Origin: Bradyrhizobium ontarionense
GTDB lineage: Bacteria > Pseudomonadota > Alphaproteobacteria > Rhizobiales > Xanthobacteraceae
Length of the DNA stretch: 64,000 nucleotides
Assembly: GCF_021088345.1 (NCBI RefSeq)
Contig: NZ_CP088156.1
Coordinates: forward strand, 1,860,001 to 1,924,000
Direction of reading: 5' to 3'
In this document: in pieces, positions 53,738 through 63,439 of the stretch
How the letters are laid out: every line of letters begins with the position of its first letter
Position numbering within the stretch: the first letter of the stretch is position 1
Notes under the pieces: model-generated
Databases searched by the model: none
Told to the model about the DNA's origin: nothing
What the model saw: only the letters and a program-made list of their open reading frames with translations
Made by a program: the position numbers and the translations under genes

Positions 53738-54235
53738 TTGGGAGGCGACAGCAAAATAGTCCTCGTTGAGGACAAGATTGCTTCTGTCATCGATGTACTA
53801 TCTTGGCGCGAGCTCGCATCCTACCCTGTAGCGGTGCCTGAGCCGGGGTTTTACGGCATGACTTCTTACAGCAGGGTTGGCGCTAGGCTACGTGTGATCA
53901 ATCACAACTTCGCCGATGGAACTTTTGCGCTCGCCGACTTTAATCTCCTAACCGGGCAACATTTGGCAAGTTGGCACCGCACGGTCTATACAGAGTTGTG
54001 CGGAAAACCTATGTGTCCGTTTGATATGGGAGACGAACGCCACGTCGCCATCGCCGATCCAACTCGGAAAATCTGGATCCTCAACGCCGAAACAGGCGAA
54101 ACTGCCACCGACAGCGTCGGCACGATTACTCCTACGGTCGCAGTGGAAGATCTCCATCCGCAACGTCGCCAGACTGTCCAAGCACATGAACAAATCCCAC
54201 CGCAAAAAAACAAACAAGAACGGCGTCAAGCGTAG
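53738..54235 (+). CDS. Truncated beta-propeller-like protein
   Basis: About 165 residues from TTG 53738; the frame can be extended upstream to about 53600 as AIDQDGVRSIDITTGQVLRT, so the real N-terminus is uncertain. Repeats such as KIVLVEDKIASVIDVLSWRE, TFALADFNLLTGQHLASWHR and HVAIADPTRKIWILNAETGE fit WD40/YVTN-type propeller blades of about 45 residues. Only three to four blades remain, and the last 40 residues are polar. It is probably a fragment of a larger protein. Confidence 0.45.
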   Translation: MGGDSKIVLVEDKIASVIDVLSWRELASYPVAVPEPGFYGMTSYSRVGARLRVINHNFADGTFALADFNLLTGQHLASWHRTVYTELCGKPMCPFDMGDERHVAIADPTRKIWILNAETGETATDSVGTITPTVAVEDLHPQRRQTVQAHEQIPPQKNKQERRQA

Positions 54236-54238
54236 TCA

Positions 54239-54465
54239 ATGAATACCCATTTTCTCTTGATGGCCCAATACGGAGGCAAAGCGATTATACCGATCGAGGA
54301 TGTGTGCCGAGACCACTTCCCACACCTCAAACCTTTTAAATTTGTGCAGAAGATATCGACTGGAGCAATCGCGATTCCATTGGTCAGGATCGAAGCGGGT
54401 CAAAATGCGCAAAGGGAATTGCTCTCGTTGATCTCGCAAAGTATCTCGATGCCCGCGTTGAATGA
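54239..54465 (+). pseudogene. PrtN-type pyocin activator, frameshifted
   Basis: The start MNTHFLLMAQYGGKAIIPIE, VCRDHFPHLKPFKFVQKIST and AIAIPLVRIEAGQ match PrtN-family regulators (activators of pyocin or phage genes). After GQ the frame reads a nonsense tail. One extra base in the A run at 54402-54405 would give CAKGIALVDLAKYLDARVE and a stop at 54463, which is the expected PrtN ending. A single-base deletion thus disrupts the gene. Confidence 0.75.
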
Positions 54466-54659
54466 TCGCCCTTACCCGTTGAAGGCGGGACTCGCTATTC
54501 CGTGCTGCCACTGCTCATGAAGCGGGTATTGGAATTTCCAGCAGATTAGCGATCGGCGTGTAGATGTCGATGTTGGTTCCCGGTGCTCTCACGGAAACGA
54601 TTAGGGCATACCGCGCCGAGCGATCCCAGCGCTGAAGCGCAGGGTTTTTCTTTCCACCA
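54466..54659. other. Degenerate gene-free region
   Basis: No readable gene. It is the central part of a stretch (53336-55010) with no intact gene, bounded by remnants of several mobile genes. Confidence 0.4.
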
Positions 54660-54824
54660 GCCACTGATGGGAAACACTCCTATCGCATCACGCTCTGCTA
54701 ATTCTGCCGCAACGATCTGATGACCGTGTTCAACAACATGGCCGAGACCGCGCGAGCCTTCATGGCGGGCGTCCTCCGCGGTATCGATTTTCAGGACGGG
54801 GACGTCGACGCCGTGCTAAACTAA
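54660..54824 (+). pseudogene. Remnant of a small cysteine-containing protein
   Basis: One frame reads GKHSYRITLC, a TAA stop, then FCRNDLMTVFNNMAETARAF and ends about 30 residues later. A CxxC-like motif would result if the stop were a sense codon. I recognise no family. The short readable part could be the tail of a prophage-type protein. Confidence 0.35.
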
Positions 54825-55010
54825 TTGGTGTTTCAGACGGTAAATGACAGATGCCGCACGAGAAGCTCCTTGGTGCATGCGTGTGAAAATCAGATTGTCT
54901 AGCAGACACGGCGGTATCTCACAGGCGACTAGGCAGCCCCGAGACTTCAGGTACGGAACACGACCGTCATCCCGCCTCCGGACATCGCCTCAACTCAACG
55001 CGACAGTTGC

Positions 55011-55625
55011 TCAGGCAAGCCAATCCTCGATAAAGTATTCGTAGCTATCGGCATTCTTCAAAGCCGAGTCGGGATCCTGTCCCGCCAGCCTGAGGCAATC
55101 GTCGCGTCCATAACGGATGTCGTCCGTATTTCCGGTCAGGAAGAAATGAGTTACCTCGTGGATGATTGCACCGAGCTTGCCATCTGTCCCCGTCGCAGGT
55201 GCGTTGAAGAACGCAAGGCCGAGATTGATCTTGGTAAGATCACCGGGATCAACATATGCGAAGGTGTTTCCTGCCGTATCCCGCAGAACGATGGAGCCAT
55301 CGGGCGCTGTGGTGGACTCAACCAAAGAACCGTCATTTGCATACAGGCAATAGAGCGATACCTTGCCGACCCAATCCGAGGTCCGCGCGAGAACCGAAAC
55401 GACCTGGTCAATAGTCGCTTGGTCGTTCCTTCCAAACCACCGTTTCACGAGCTGTTTTGTCTTGCTGTCGTTGCCGTGGAGGAAGTTCAGGGCCGCCTTC
55501 AGCGTGTTTTGCGCGTCGACCTGCGCAGCCTTTGCGCTTGCGAGATCACTTCCCTTGCACGGAACGGGTTGCGCAACCGCCGGCGCGAACCAGAGTAGAA
55601 AGACCATAACAACGAAACATCTCAT
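55011..55625 (-). CDS. Secreted aspzincin (M35-like) metalloendopeptidase
   Basis: A 204-residue exported protease. The signal peptide is at residues 1-18 (CFVVMVFLLWFAPAVA). The zinc motif HEVTH is at about residue 156; it is followed by GNTDDIRYGRDDC, the aspzincin G-x-T-D-x-x-Y-G type motif, where Asp is the third zinc ligand, and by KNADSYEYFIED, seen in the lysine-specific metalloendopeptidase family. Such enzymes cut on the N-terminal side of Lys or basic residues. It is the last gene of the leftward operon containing the giant protein. Confidence 0.88.
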   Translation of the reverse strand: MRCFVVMVFLLWFAPAVAQPVPCKGSDLASAKAAQVDAQNTLKAALNFLHGNDSKTKQLVKRWFGRNDQATIDQVVSVLARTSDWVGKVSLYCLYANDGSLVESTTAPDGSIVLRDTAGNTFAYVDPGDLTKINLGLAFFNAPATGTDGKLGAIIHEVTHFFLTGNTDDIRYGRDDCLRLAGQDPDSALKNADSYEYFIEDWLA

Positions 55626-55693
55626 CGAAATATACCTCTCACCCTGTTGCCATTCCCGATCGGCCGACAGGCAGTTGCCTGGCCGGAGGCCTC

Positions 55694-56185
55694 TCACTGA
55701 CAAGCGACGCTGCCGCCGGATTTCAAACACTGGATAGCGATACTCCGATTGACGTCATGATCTGAATCGTAATCCGCGCGCTCGTTGTATTCTTTCTCTC
55801 CGCAACATTTGAACGCTCTCAGAGTGTTGAACTTGAAGTAGCCATTGATCTTGCCGTTCAACAAATTCGTCCGCGCAATGCGGTCATTATCTTCGTTCCA
55901 CTCTACGTCCTCCGACGCGTTGGCGGTGTAGACACGAATATGAAAATTGACGGGCGCGCGATCGATCCGGGCGAAACAGGCGCCGCCCTTGTCCATGAGG
56001 GCAATGAGGTCCTCCGGATAGCCCTCATTGCGCATTGCCGCCTTGGCCTTTGCCAGCCGGGGCGCGTATCGAGGATCGCCCTGGCAGAAGTCGGGGCCGC
56101 ACGCGCAGTCCTGACCGCTGGCTCGTTGCTGCGTGACAAAAAGCATCAGCGCGAAAGCCGCGCAGGCCGCAAGGCGTGGATACAT
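55694..56185 (-). CDS. Small secreted Cys-rich protein, unknown
   Basis: A 163-residue protein. Signal peptide at residues 1-23 (RLAACAAFALMLFVTQQRAS). The mature part begins with CACGPDFCQGD and contains seven or more further Cys, for example GGACFARID, FKCCGEKE and AIQCLKSGGSVACQ. YNERADYDSDHDVNR is Asp-rich and might bind calcium. I recognise no family. Strong ribosome site GAGGAGG precedes the ATG. It lies between the giant gene and the protease gene, 56 and 68 bp apart. Confidence 0.7.
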   Translation of the reverse strand: MYPRLAACAAFALMLFVTQQRASGQDCACGPDFCQGDPRYAPRLAKAKAAMRNEGYPEDLIALMDKGGACFARIDRAPVNFHIRVYTANASEDVEWNEDNDRIARTNLLNGKINGYFKFNTLRAFKCCGEKEYNERADYDSDHDVNRSIAIQCLKSGGSVACQ

Positions 56186-56241
56186 GGTCGATCCTCCTCT
56201 CAAATTTCGTGCCGTCGATGAGCGACTAGCCAGGAAAGGAA

Positions 56242-59200
56242 CTACCCGGCTGGCAGCTCCTGCAGGCCAAGCGCGCGATAGAACACCAGCCGGTCGTAGG
56301 CCGGCACCGGGCTGGATGACGGGCCGGAGTTGAAGGCACTGCCGGCGCTTCCGGTCATATCTCGATACGACGCTCCCGCCGGAAAGACCTCGAACTCCTT
56401 CACGGCAAGATAGTAGTCTTGTGGCGCCCGCAGCACGGCTGCACTGAGCGTGACCTTGCCCGCGAAGGTCTTCCAGTCGGCCGCACGATCCAGTTCCCAT
56501 CGGTCGACCGACCGCTGGTCGATCTGTTCGTCCCGGTGGGCGAGCGGACCTTCGAACGCGAGCGAGAGGCCTTCCATTCGCTGCCGCAGTTCGACGACAA
56601 CCTTCCGTTTGGGCAGGTTGGAGGACCTGGTGCCCGGCTGACGCAACCCGTCGAAGTTGCCGCCGAGCGCGACCTTGACGGCGTTGGCGCTCGATCGACG
56701 CACGGTCAGGCGACGCAGGCCGGGATGAACGATGGGATCGGCCAGGGCAACCTCCGACATCGACAACCGAGGAACGCTGTGTGGCTGATAGCGAACCAGC
56801 GCGAGCTGGACGAATGGCATCCCCTCTTCCGGAGCACGCACGGCGATGTCGGCGTACCACATGTCCTTTTTGGCGCTGTACTTGACCTCGTGCAGCGCAA
56901 CGCTCACCGGCGGCAATTCCGTGCCGTCCAGTTCAACGACATCGTCGTAGCGGGCCACATCGACGGCCCTTGTAAAATCGTCGATGGTCAAGGGTGAATA
57001 TTTGGCTTCGTCCCAGACCGGATCGAACCCCCACCGCGAGACGTACTTCCGCAAACCCTGCGGGATCAGTCCCTCGTTGGCCACGTCTTCGACGATACGG
57101 GAGGTGTTGATCTGCGCGCTGTACACAACGACCCCGAGCCGTTCGTCACCGGTCGCGTTCCATGGCCGGTGCATATAACAGCGAATCACGGAATCGCGCT
57201 GTTCGATCAGGCGGTCGGGCTCCTTGAGCAGCGGCCGGTTGGCATACGCCGGAAGCAGGTAGGCGATCTCGGGCTTGGGCGGCCGGGCCGAACTGACCAA
57301 CTCCAGAATTCGCGGCTCGGTGGTCATCGGTTGTCGATCGATTTCTGCGACCATATCCGGGAACCGCGTGCTCGCGTCACCGATGACATACAGGCGACGC
57401 GCCCGCGTATCGCCGAACGAATGCGAGAACTCGAAAGGTCGGCTTTCCCAAGCCGGCTGGTCGAGATTGTCGCGGTCGGCGATGGGCTGATCGGCGATCT
57501 GGGCCTGGTCGGTGTAGATCCCGACGATGACGGCGGCTGAATAGTCTTCGCCGAGTCCCGAATCTTCTTGTCCCAAAGCTGACCGTGTCTTGACCGGTTG
57601 GAACCCGGTCACCCGCCCCTCGCGATCGATGACGGCCTTGTAGTTGGCCTTGCGCCCCGTCCCCTTCATGTCGTGCAAGACGACCAACGGCGGCCTGGCA
57701 TAGAATCCGTTCGCCTCGGCGCCTTGCTTGAGACGCACCTCGACAACCTTGCCGCCGACAACCTTGGCCTCGGCTACGGCCGGCGTGTGCAACGGTGGCC
57801 GGCGATTGACGGTAATAGCGAAAGCACGATCCTTAGGATAGTTATTGCCGCCGTCTTCGATCGTAACCGCCGTCAGTTTACCGTCCTTGACGACTGGCTG
57901 CAGGATAGCGCCGTCGCCGCCGACGTGGATCTTGCCGACAACTGCCACACTGCCATATCCGAAACCGGGATTTTTGATTTCCACCTTGGTGATCTTGCCC
58001 GTGGGAGCGTAGGCCACCACGGTCGCAGGACCAAACAACGCCGGCACCGTCTCGTCCCAGAGATCGTTCCAGTACATCGAGAACGCCATCGCCCCCGAAC
58101 TCGGGACGTCGACGTTCAGGAGCGACTTGAAGTTCTGCGCCGTGTCGTTCTGGACCCGGCTCGGGTCGTCGACGAGCTGAATCCATTCCGGCTGGCGCAG
58201 CGGCCCGGTGACGGCGTGGGTCAGATCGATCGTCAGGCCCGCGTTCGCCTCCACGGCCGCGATCACATCCGGATTCTTTCGCAACGCGTCGGGCACTAAA
58301 TCCAGAACATGCATGGCAGCGATGCGACATTGAGCCGTGCGGGCCGGCGGGACACGCAACGCCAGCTTCTGACTGGACGCGCTGGCACCTACCGGTCCTG
58401 TCGCAAGTTCGAGCTGCGGCGCAGCCGCGTTCCGCCATTTGTCCTGCGGAATGAACCACGGCGTAACCTTGTCAAGCCACTTATCCTGCTGCACGAGTTG
58501 CAACTGTACAGGATTTGACCATTGACCCGGCCAGCCCGCGCCCGATGAAACCGCGGAAGCCGGAACGACGCCCCTGAGCGTTTCGGTAACGCTGGCGACG
58601 GCATGGGTCGCAAACGGATCGGGGAAATAATTCAGCCCCGATGGCCGTTGGGCAAGTATGCCGTCGTCAAAGAACTGCTCGTGCTTGCGGATGATCTCGG
58701 TGACCTGCTTGCCATGCGCCAGAAGCGCCGCGGCGTTCCTTTTCGGATCGGGATCGAGGAATCCCGTACCGATGACGGTTTCGACGTCGACCGGTGGCGG
58801 CAACAAGTGGCAGGACGAATTGTAGAGAGCTCCCTTGCCATTGCTGCGTGGCGGAACCGGCTTGCCGTTCCTTTCGGTGACAAGCACCAGCCGCAGGCTT
58901 TGCATCGAGGTGCCGGGAGCCTGGTCCGCAGCCTCTTCCTGATGATAGCCGACGAAGGAGAATTGCGGCAGGTTCAGCGTCTTGCCGGGCTGCGCCATGA
59001 CCGGCGCGAGCGGCGCATCCGGTCGAGTGAACTGAGAAAGCTTTTGCGCGTATGAGGCAGGCGTCAGGCTGGCCAGATGCTTCCTGGTTTCTGTATCCAG
59101 ATGTTGCGACATGTTGCCTGCGAGATCGACCCGCCATCCGCGGACCCAATAGCCTCGCTTGGTGCGCAGCGGCAGCATGCCTGCCGCCGGCGGCGTGCAT

Positions 59201-62200
59201 TTGATCGTGATCGGCCAAGCGCCGTCCGATTTCTTGCCCTCCGGAAGATCGGTGTTTCCCGGCTGCGGCACCGTAAGCCACCAGCCCCGCCAGCGCGCGA
59301 TGCAGTCGCTCGCAACCGCGTGGATCGGCGCAACGCCGGCGGCGGCAGCCGCCGCCGGTTGCGCGGCATGCTCGATGATTGTCCGCGCGAACGCCACCGG
59401 CAGATATCTGAGCGCGGCTCCCTCGATCGGATCGTGGCTTGCAAGCGCATTCTCCGCCGCAACGGCGCGGCTCTGATCCTGGTATCGCCGCGGACCCCAG
59501 ACCGTGCGCGAAATTCCTCGCGGGGTCCTCAGCACGCCAGGCAGGAAGTCGATCGATCCTTCCGAAAGCGCAATACTGGATAGTCTTTTGATGTTCGCCG
59601 AAGTGTCGGCCTGCGACGCCGGCGTCCATTTCCCGAACAGCCCCGCCTCGAGGGCGACCAACTTGCCGCCCAGCCCATCACTGCCGTCGGTCAAATCGAT
59701 CTGCAACTGGCCGCCTCCGTTCGGCCACGCACTTGCGACGATGCAATCACCCGGCAAAAGATCGGCGACGCGGCGATTCGGCAATCCGGACTCGACATCG
59801 GAGAACCGTGCGTCTTTTCTGCATTGCATTTGCCACTGCGACTTTCCTGTCAGGGAAGCCAGATGCAGCACCAACGTATCGGGCTGATTCGGAGTGGAGA
59901 CGATTTCGGTCGAAACCAGCTCGCCCATCATGCGCAACGTTCTCGGGCTCAGCATGTCGACGGCGGCAAGTGTGACCTTGCCCAGTGAACTGACAAGTTT
60001 GAAGTAACCGGCGCGATCGTTCGGATCGGCTGACGGAACCTGTATCGTACGCAGGTCCAATGTGGTCAGCGTAGTCGACTTTGCCGCGATGAAACCCGCG
60101 ATCCATCCCGGCCAGCCGACGCCGCGCAGCTTGCCGATCTCGTTGACGCAGATCGCCTCGAGCCAGATTTGATCGCCCTTGTTGAGCGCCGTGCTGATGT
60201 CGCTCGGCTGGTGCAACGGCTTGTTGGTGGTATCTTGCGGACCCGCCAAAACGTCGAACCGCACCGGCTGATCGCCCTGGTCTGTCGAGATCGTCACGAT
60301 CCAGTCGAGATGCGACGAGGACTTCGCGGCTCGCGCCTCGTCGCTGATGGCCGCGTCGATATTCGCCTTGTCAGCCGGAGCGAGCACTGCCCACCTCTCG
60401 ATGAGGAACACCTGCTGTTCCGATTCGGCGCCCACGGTGACGGTGACGACCTTACCGCTCGCAGCGACAATCTCGTCCTTGGCTGGCGTCGCGACGTCGG
60501 ACGGAACAATCAACTTCGTCTTGATCAGCGTCTGGCCAGCCGGTTGCCAGCTAATCAACGTCCCGTTCCGCGCGCTCGTTTCCCCTGGAAATTTGTAGGA
60601 CGTGGTGCTCGGGGTGATCTGTCCTCGCATCTCGAATGCCACTTGCCCCTTGGCAGGCCCGCGTACACGCTGCAACTCGGTCTCGATCCGCGCGATGCGC
60701 GGCAGCCACGCCACGACGGGCGCGGCAATGGCCGCTTTGGCGCCGGGCGATTGCGAGTCCTTGGTGCCGAGGAAATTCAATTGAAGGATCTTGAGCGGGG
60801 CATTGAGGCTTTGCAGAATGCCGTCTCCGGACACCGCGTCTCCTTTGGCAAGCTCGACGGCATGCCCAGCGCGGTCGGCAATTACTTCCGCCGCGCACGT
60901 GAACGGCACGTCCGCGGCTATGCCGGTGAGACGGAAATTGAACGATTTGCGACCGTCGCCGGTGTCGACTGCCGAAATGTCATCCACCTGACCGCTGAAA
61001 CGCAAGCGCAAGGGAAAAACAGCGATCGCGGGCATCTGCAACTTCTGCCCGCCGCGCGTCACGTCTTTGGACGCGACGAACGGAAGGGTCAGCAAGGTCA
61101 GGTCCCCACCCGATCTTGCCGCGTGCTCTGCCGTCAGCACCGCCTGCGGAAGGCTGTCGCTGATGACCGCGGTCCCCTTCCCCGGGTCGATCGAGCGGCT
61201 CAACCGCCGCTGCGCCACCAGATCCGTTGCTGAACGAAGATAGGCTCTTCGTTCCCCCTCGGCTTCAAAGGCTTCAAATTTGGGCGGCCAGGTTTCGTGT
61301 GCGAGGACGGTACCATCGGCATTGAGAAACGAGCTGATTCCGCCGGAGAAGGCGAAATTGAAATCTTCCTTCCGCAATTTGCTTCTCGCCTGGAAGAACT
61401 GCACGCGCGATTGCGGCAACTCACTGTCTTTCAAGGCGTCGGTCGCGAACACCGGCGAAAGGAAAAGTTCCTGAACCAGCGTAGGATCGAGTTCGGGTGC
61501 CCCACTCGGCATAGGTCCGATCGTCACCTGGACGCGGTCCATCTCCGCACCGGCAGGTAACGAACCCTGGTTGGCCAGAAGGTCGGAAATATCCGTGACG
61601 TCGCGGAGCACGGAGCGCAATTGGGTCGACGGCTCGACATCACTGTTTGAAGTCTCGATGCTGCCGGCGGCTTTTTGCGCCGTGACCAAATAGCCATTGC
61701 TGTGATCGGGGACCGACGAATTGTAGGCTCCCCGTTGGTCGACCCGCAGGACGAACTTCTGGAGGGTGGTCTTGTCATCCGCTCCGGTGACCGTATCGAT
61801 TGCCTGGATCGGCCCGACGATCGGGGCGGCAGATGTCCCCACCGAAGTCGAGACGTAGCCCTCCTCCTCGCAGTCGATCAGAGGATCGCTCTCGCCATCG
61901 CCATAGACCCGAACCCTCCTGCGGCACAGCGAATGCCACTTCCCCGCGCCGCCGTTTTCGTCGAAGGCGACATCGAATGCGTATCCGCTCATCAGGTCTT
62001 CAGCGTACAGCTCAATCGTCGGCGCGCCGATCAGCTCCTGCCCACGCGAGAGCCGGTTGAGAATGACCTCTGCAACCCTTTGGTCGTCGGGCCGTTCAGA
62101 CTGAATGATGATGGCATCCGTCAACGCCTCGTCCGTTGGCCCGGCTTGTGGGGACGTCGACGGACTTCCCGCGGTCAACAGCGAACGCATCAACGTACGG

Positions 62201-63438
62201 GTGTGATCCTCCTGCTGCAGCGAAAAATAGTCGCGGGGCAGGAGATTGAAGCGCTTCCAGTGTGTGGAGTGGCCATCGAGCTCGTTCTCGACTTTCTCCT
62301 GCGCGCGGAAAAATCCGTTCTTGGTATCCGGGTTGAGCTCAAAATGCGTCACTACCTCGGCCGGCGGCGCCAAGACGGTCGAACCGAATTCCGGAATTCG
62401 CAGTGAGATCGTACCGCTAACCAGCGCATCGCCCACTGCGTCGATCGGAGCGGAGCAATGCACCACCAAACCGAGTTGCTCCATTACGCCAGGATGGTGC
62501 TTCAAGCGCGCCAATATCTCGGCAACGCCGGGATGTTCCGCATGCTTGGGGTCCATAGCTTGCCGAGGCCGGTTTCGGGCCAGATTGACACTACGCTGAA
62601 CGCGGGCGGCCTCACCGCCGGCGGCAATGTTGGACAGTGACACGGCGGCCGCGAGCTTGAGCATCGCGGTATCCTGCGCGTTATTGGGATCGAGATTGAG
62701 CGCGCCGGGGGCAGCCGGGAGCGATAGAGCGTTGCTGACCGCCATCAGTTCCAAGGCTTGACCCGGCCCCACCTTGTTGGCGGCGCGGACGAAATCGGGG
62801 CGCCGCGCCGCAACGTGCGCCTTTACCATCGCCAACTGGCGGGGATCTGCCTGCAATACCGTCTGGATGTGCGCTGCCGACTGGTCCAGCCACGCACGCG
62901 TGCTCCGCGTTTCAAGAGACTCGATTCGCCGGGTTGGCCGGAGATCCGATCCGCCGCTCGGATTGGTGACCACCCTCTGGTCCGGTCCGGCGCCCACGGC
63001 CGGGTCGGCCGGGGCCTGCGGCTGCCTGAACAAGCTGGCCAGTTGTCCTACGCTTCGCCCGTGCTTCGACCTGTCGACATTCGGGTTCTCGAAGGAAAAT
63101 ATCTTGCTCCACGCTTTCAGCGCTTTCGATGCATCAAGATGGACGGCATCGGTACGCGAAGCTGGCCTGGACTTGCGCGTCTCTGCGATCTTAACGTCCA
63201 CGAACACGCCGCCTTCGATCTCCGCGACCGTTGGATTACCAGCAGCAAAGTTCGCGTTCCGCCACTTCAGGTTATGCAGCGTTTTCGGCCACTCGCGAAA
63301 AATCTCAGGAAAGGTAATTTCCTGATCCTGCGCGTTGCCGGACAGATCGAAATTGAACACCACCGCGAAATGAATTCGCTGTCCGTCGAAAGCACGGGGA
63401 ACGACGATCGGCCTCAGGGAAATCTTTGCGTCAGCCAT
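56242..63438 (-). CDS. Giant uncharacterised beta-rich protein (2,398 residues)
   Basis: One uninterrupted frame of 2,398 residues from ATG 63438 (GAGGAC ribosome site seven bases upstream). No signal peptide and no membrane helix are apparent. Residues 1-400 contain Arg-rich linkers and a helical stretch; most of the rest looks beta-rich. At about 1805-1980 there are repeats of the GxxxxVxIxNPGFGY / GKLTAVTIEDGGNNY / GRVTGF type, as found in phage-fibre and adhesin repeats. Near the end (about 2088-2150) lie IRCYMHRPWNATGDERLGVV and KYVSRWGFDPVW, motifs I associate vaguely with large uncharacterised bacterial proteins but cannot name. TAA of the upstream gene, one base, then ATG: translation is coupled. 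Function unknown. Confidence 0.85.
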   Translation of the reverse strand: MADAKISLRPIVVPRAFDGQRIHFAVVFNFDLSGNAQDQEITFPEIFREWPKTLHNLKWRNANFAAGNPTVAEIEGGVFVDVKIAETRKSRPASRTDAVHLDASKALKAWSKIFSFENPNVDRSKHGRSVGQLASLFRQPQAPADPAVGAGPDQRVVTNPSGGSDLRPTRRIESLETRSTRAWLDQSAAHIQTVLQADPRQLAMVKAHVAARRPDFVRAANKVGPGQALELMAVSNALSLPAAPGALNLDPNNAQDTAMLKLAAAVSLSNIAAGGEAARVQRSVNLARNRPRQAMDPKHAEHPGVAEILARLKHHPGVMEQLGLVVHCSAPIDAVGDALVSGTISLRIPEFGSTVLAPPAEVVTHFELNPDTKNGFFRAQEKVENELDGHSTHWKRFNLLPRDYFSLQQEDHTRTLMRSLLTAGSPSTSPQAGPTDEALTDAIIIQSERPDDQRVAEVILNRLSRGQELIGAPTIELYAEDLMSGYAFDVAFDENGGAGKWHSLCRRRVRVYGDGESDPLIDCEEEGYVSTSVGTSAAPIVGPIQAIDTVTGADDKTTLQKFVLRVDQRGAYNSSVPDHSNGYLVTAQKAAGSIETSNSDVEPSTQLRSVLRDVTDISDLLANQGSLPAGAEMDRVQVTIGPMPSGAPELDPTLVQELFLSPVFATDALKDSELPQSRVQFFQARSKLRKEDFNFAFSGGISSFLNADGTVLAHETWPPKFEAFEAEGERRAYLRSATDLVAQRRLSRSIDPGKGTAVISDSLPQAVLTAEHAARSGGDLTLLTLPFVASKDVTRGGQKLQMPAIAVFPLRLRFSGQVDDISAVDTGDGRKSFNFRLTGIAADVPFTCAAEVIADRAGHAVELAKGDAVSGDGILQSLNAPLKILQLNFLGTKDSQSPGAKAAIAAPVVAWLPRIARIETELQRVRGPAKGQVAFEMRGQITPSTTSYKFPGETSARNGTLISWQPAGQTLIKTKLIVPSDVATPAKDEIVAASGKVVTVTVGAESEQQVFLIERWAVLAPADKANIDAAISDEARAAKSSSHLDWIVTISTDQGDQPVRFDVLAGPQDTTNKPLHQPSDISTALNKGDQIWLEAICVNEIGKLRGVGWPGWIAGFIAAKSTTLTTLDLRTIQVPSADPNDRAGYFKLVSSLGKVTLAAVDMLSPRTLRMMGELVSTEIVSTPNQPDTLVLHLASLTGKSQWQMQCRKDARFSDVESGLPNRRVADLLPGDCIVASAWPNGGGQLQIDLTDGSDGLGGKLVALEAGLFGKWTPASQADTSANIKRLSSIALSEGSIDFLPGVLRTPRGISRTVWGPRRYQDQSRAVAAENALASHDPIEGAALRYLPVAFARTIIEHAAQPAAAAAAGVAPIHAVASDCIARWRGWWLTVPQPGNTDLPEGKKSDGAWPITIKCTPPAAGMLPLRTKRGYWVRGWRVDLAGNMSQHLDTETRKHLASLTPASYAQKLSQFTRPDAPLAPVMAQPGKTLNLPQFSFVGYHQEEAADQAPGTSMQSLRLVLVTERNGKPVPPRSNGKGALYNSSCHLLPPPVDVETVIGTGFLDPDPKRNAAALLAHGKQVTEIIRKHEQFFDDGILAQRPSGLNYFPDPFATHAVASVTETLRGVVPASAVSSGAGWPGQWSNPVQLQLVQQDKWLDKVTPWFIPQDKWRNAAAPQLELATGPVGASASSQKLALRVPPARTAQCRIAAMHVLDLVPDALRKNPDVIAAVEANAGLTIDLTHAVTGPLRQPEWIQLVDDPSRVQNDTAQNFKSLLNVDVPSSGAMAFSMYWNDLWDETVPALFGPATVVAYAPTGKITKVEIKNPGFGYGSVAVVGKIHVGGDGAILQPVVKDGKLTAVTIEDGGNNYPKDRAFAITVNRRPPLHTPAVAEAKVVGGKVVEVRLKQGAEANGFYARPPLVVLHDMKGTGRKANYKAVIDREGRVTGFQPVKTRSALGQEDSGLGEDYSAAVIVGIYTDQAQIADQPIADRDNLDQPAWESRPFEFSHSFGDTRARRLYVIGDASTRFPDMVAEIDRQPMTTEPRILELVSSARPPKPEIAYLLPAYANRPLLKEPDRLIEQRDSVIRCYMHRPWNATGDERLGVVVYSAQINTSRIVEDVANEGLIPQGLRKYVSRWGFDPVWDEAKYSPLTIDDFTRAVDVARYDDVVELDGTELPPVSVALHEVKYSAKKDMWYADIAVRAPEEGMPFVQLALVRYQPHSVPRLSMSEVALADPIVHPGLRRLTVRRSSANAVKVALGGNFDGLRQPGTRSSNLPKRKVVVELRQRMEGLSLAFEGPLAHRDEQIDQRSVDRWELDRAADWKTFAGKVTLSAAVLRAPQDYYLAVKEFEVFPAGASYRDMTGSAGSAFNSGPSSSPVPAYDRLVFYRALGLQELPAG

Positions 63439-63439
63439 A

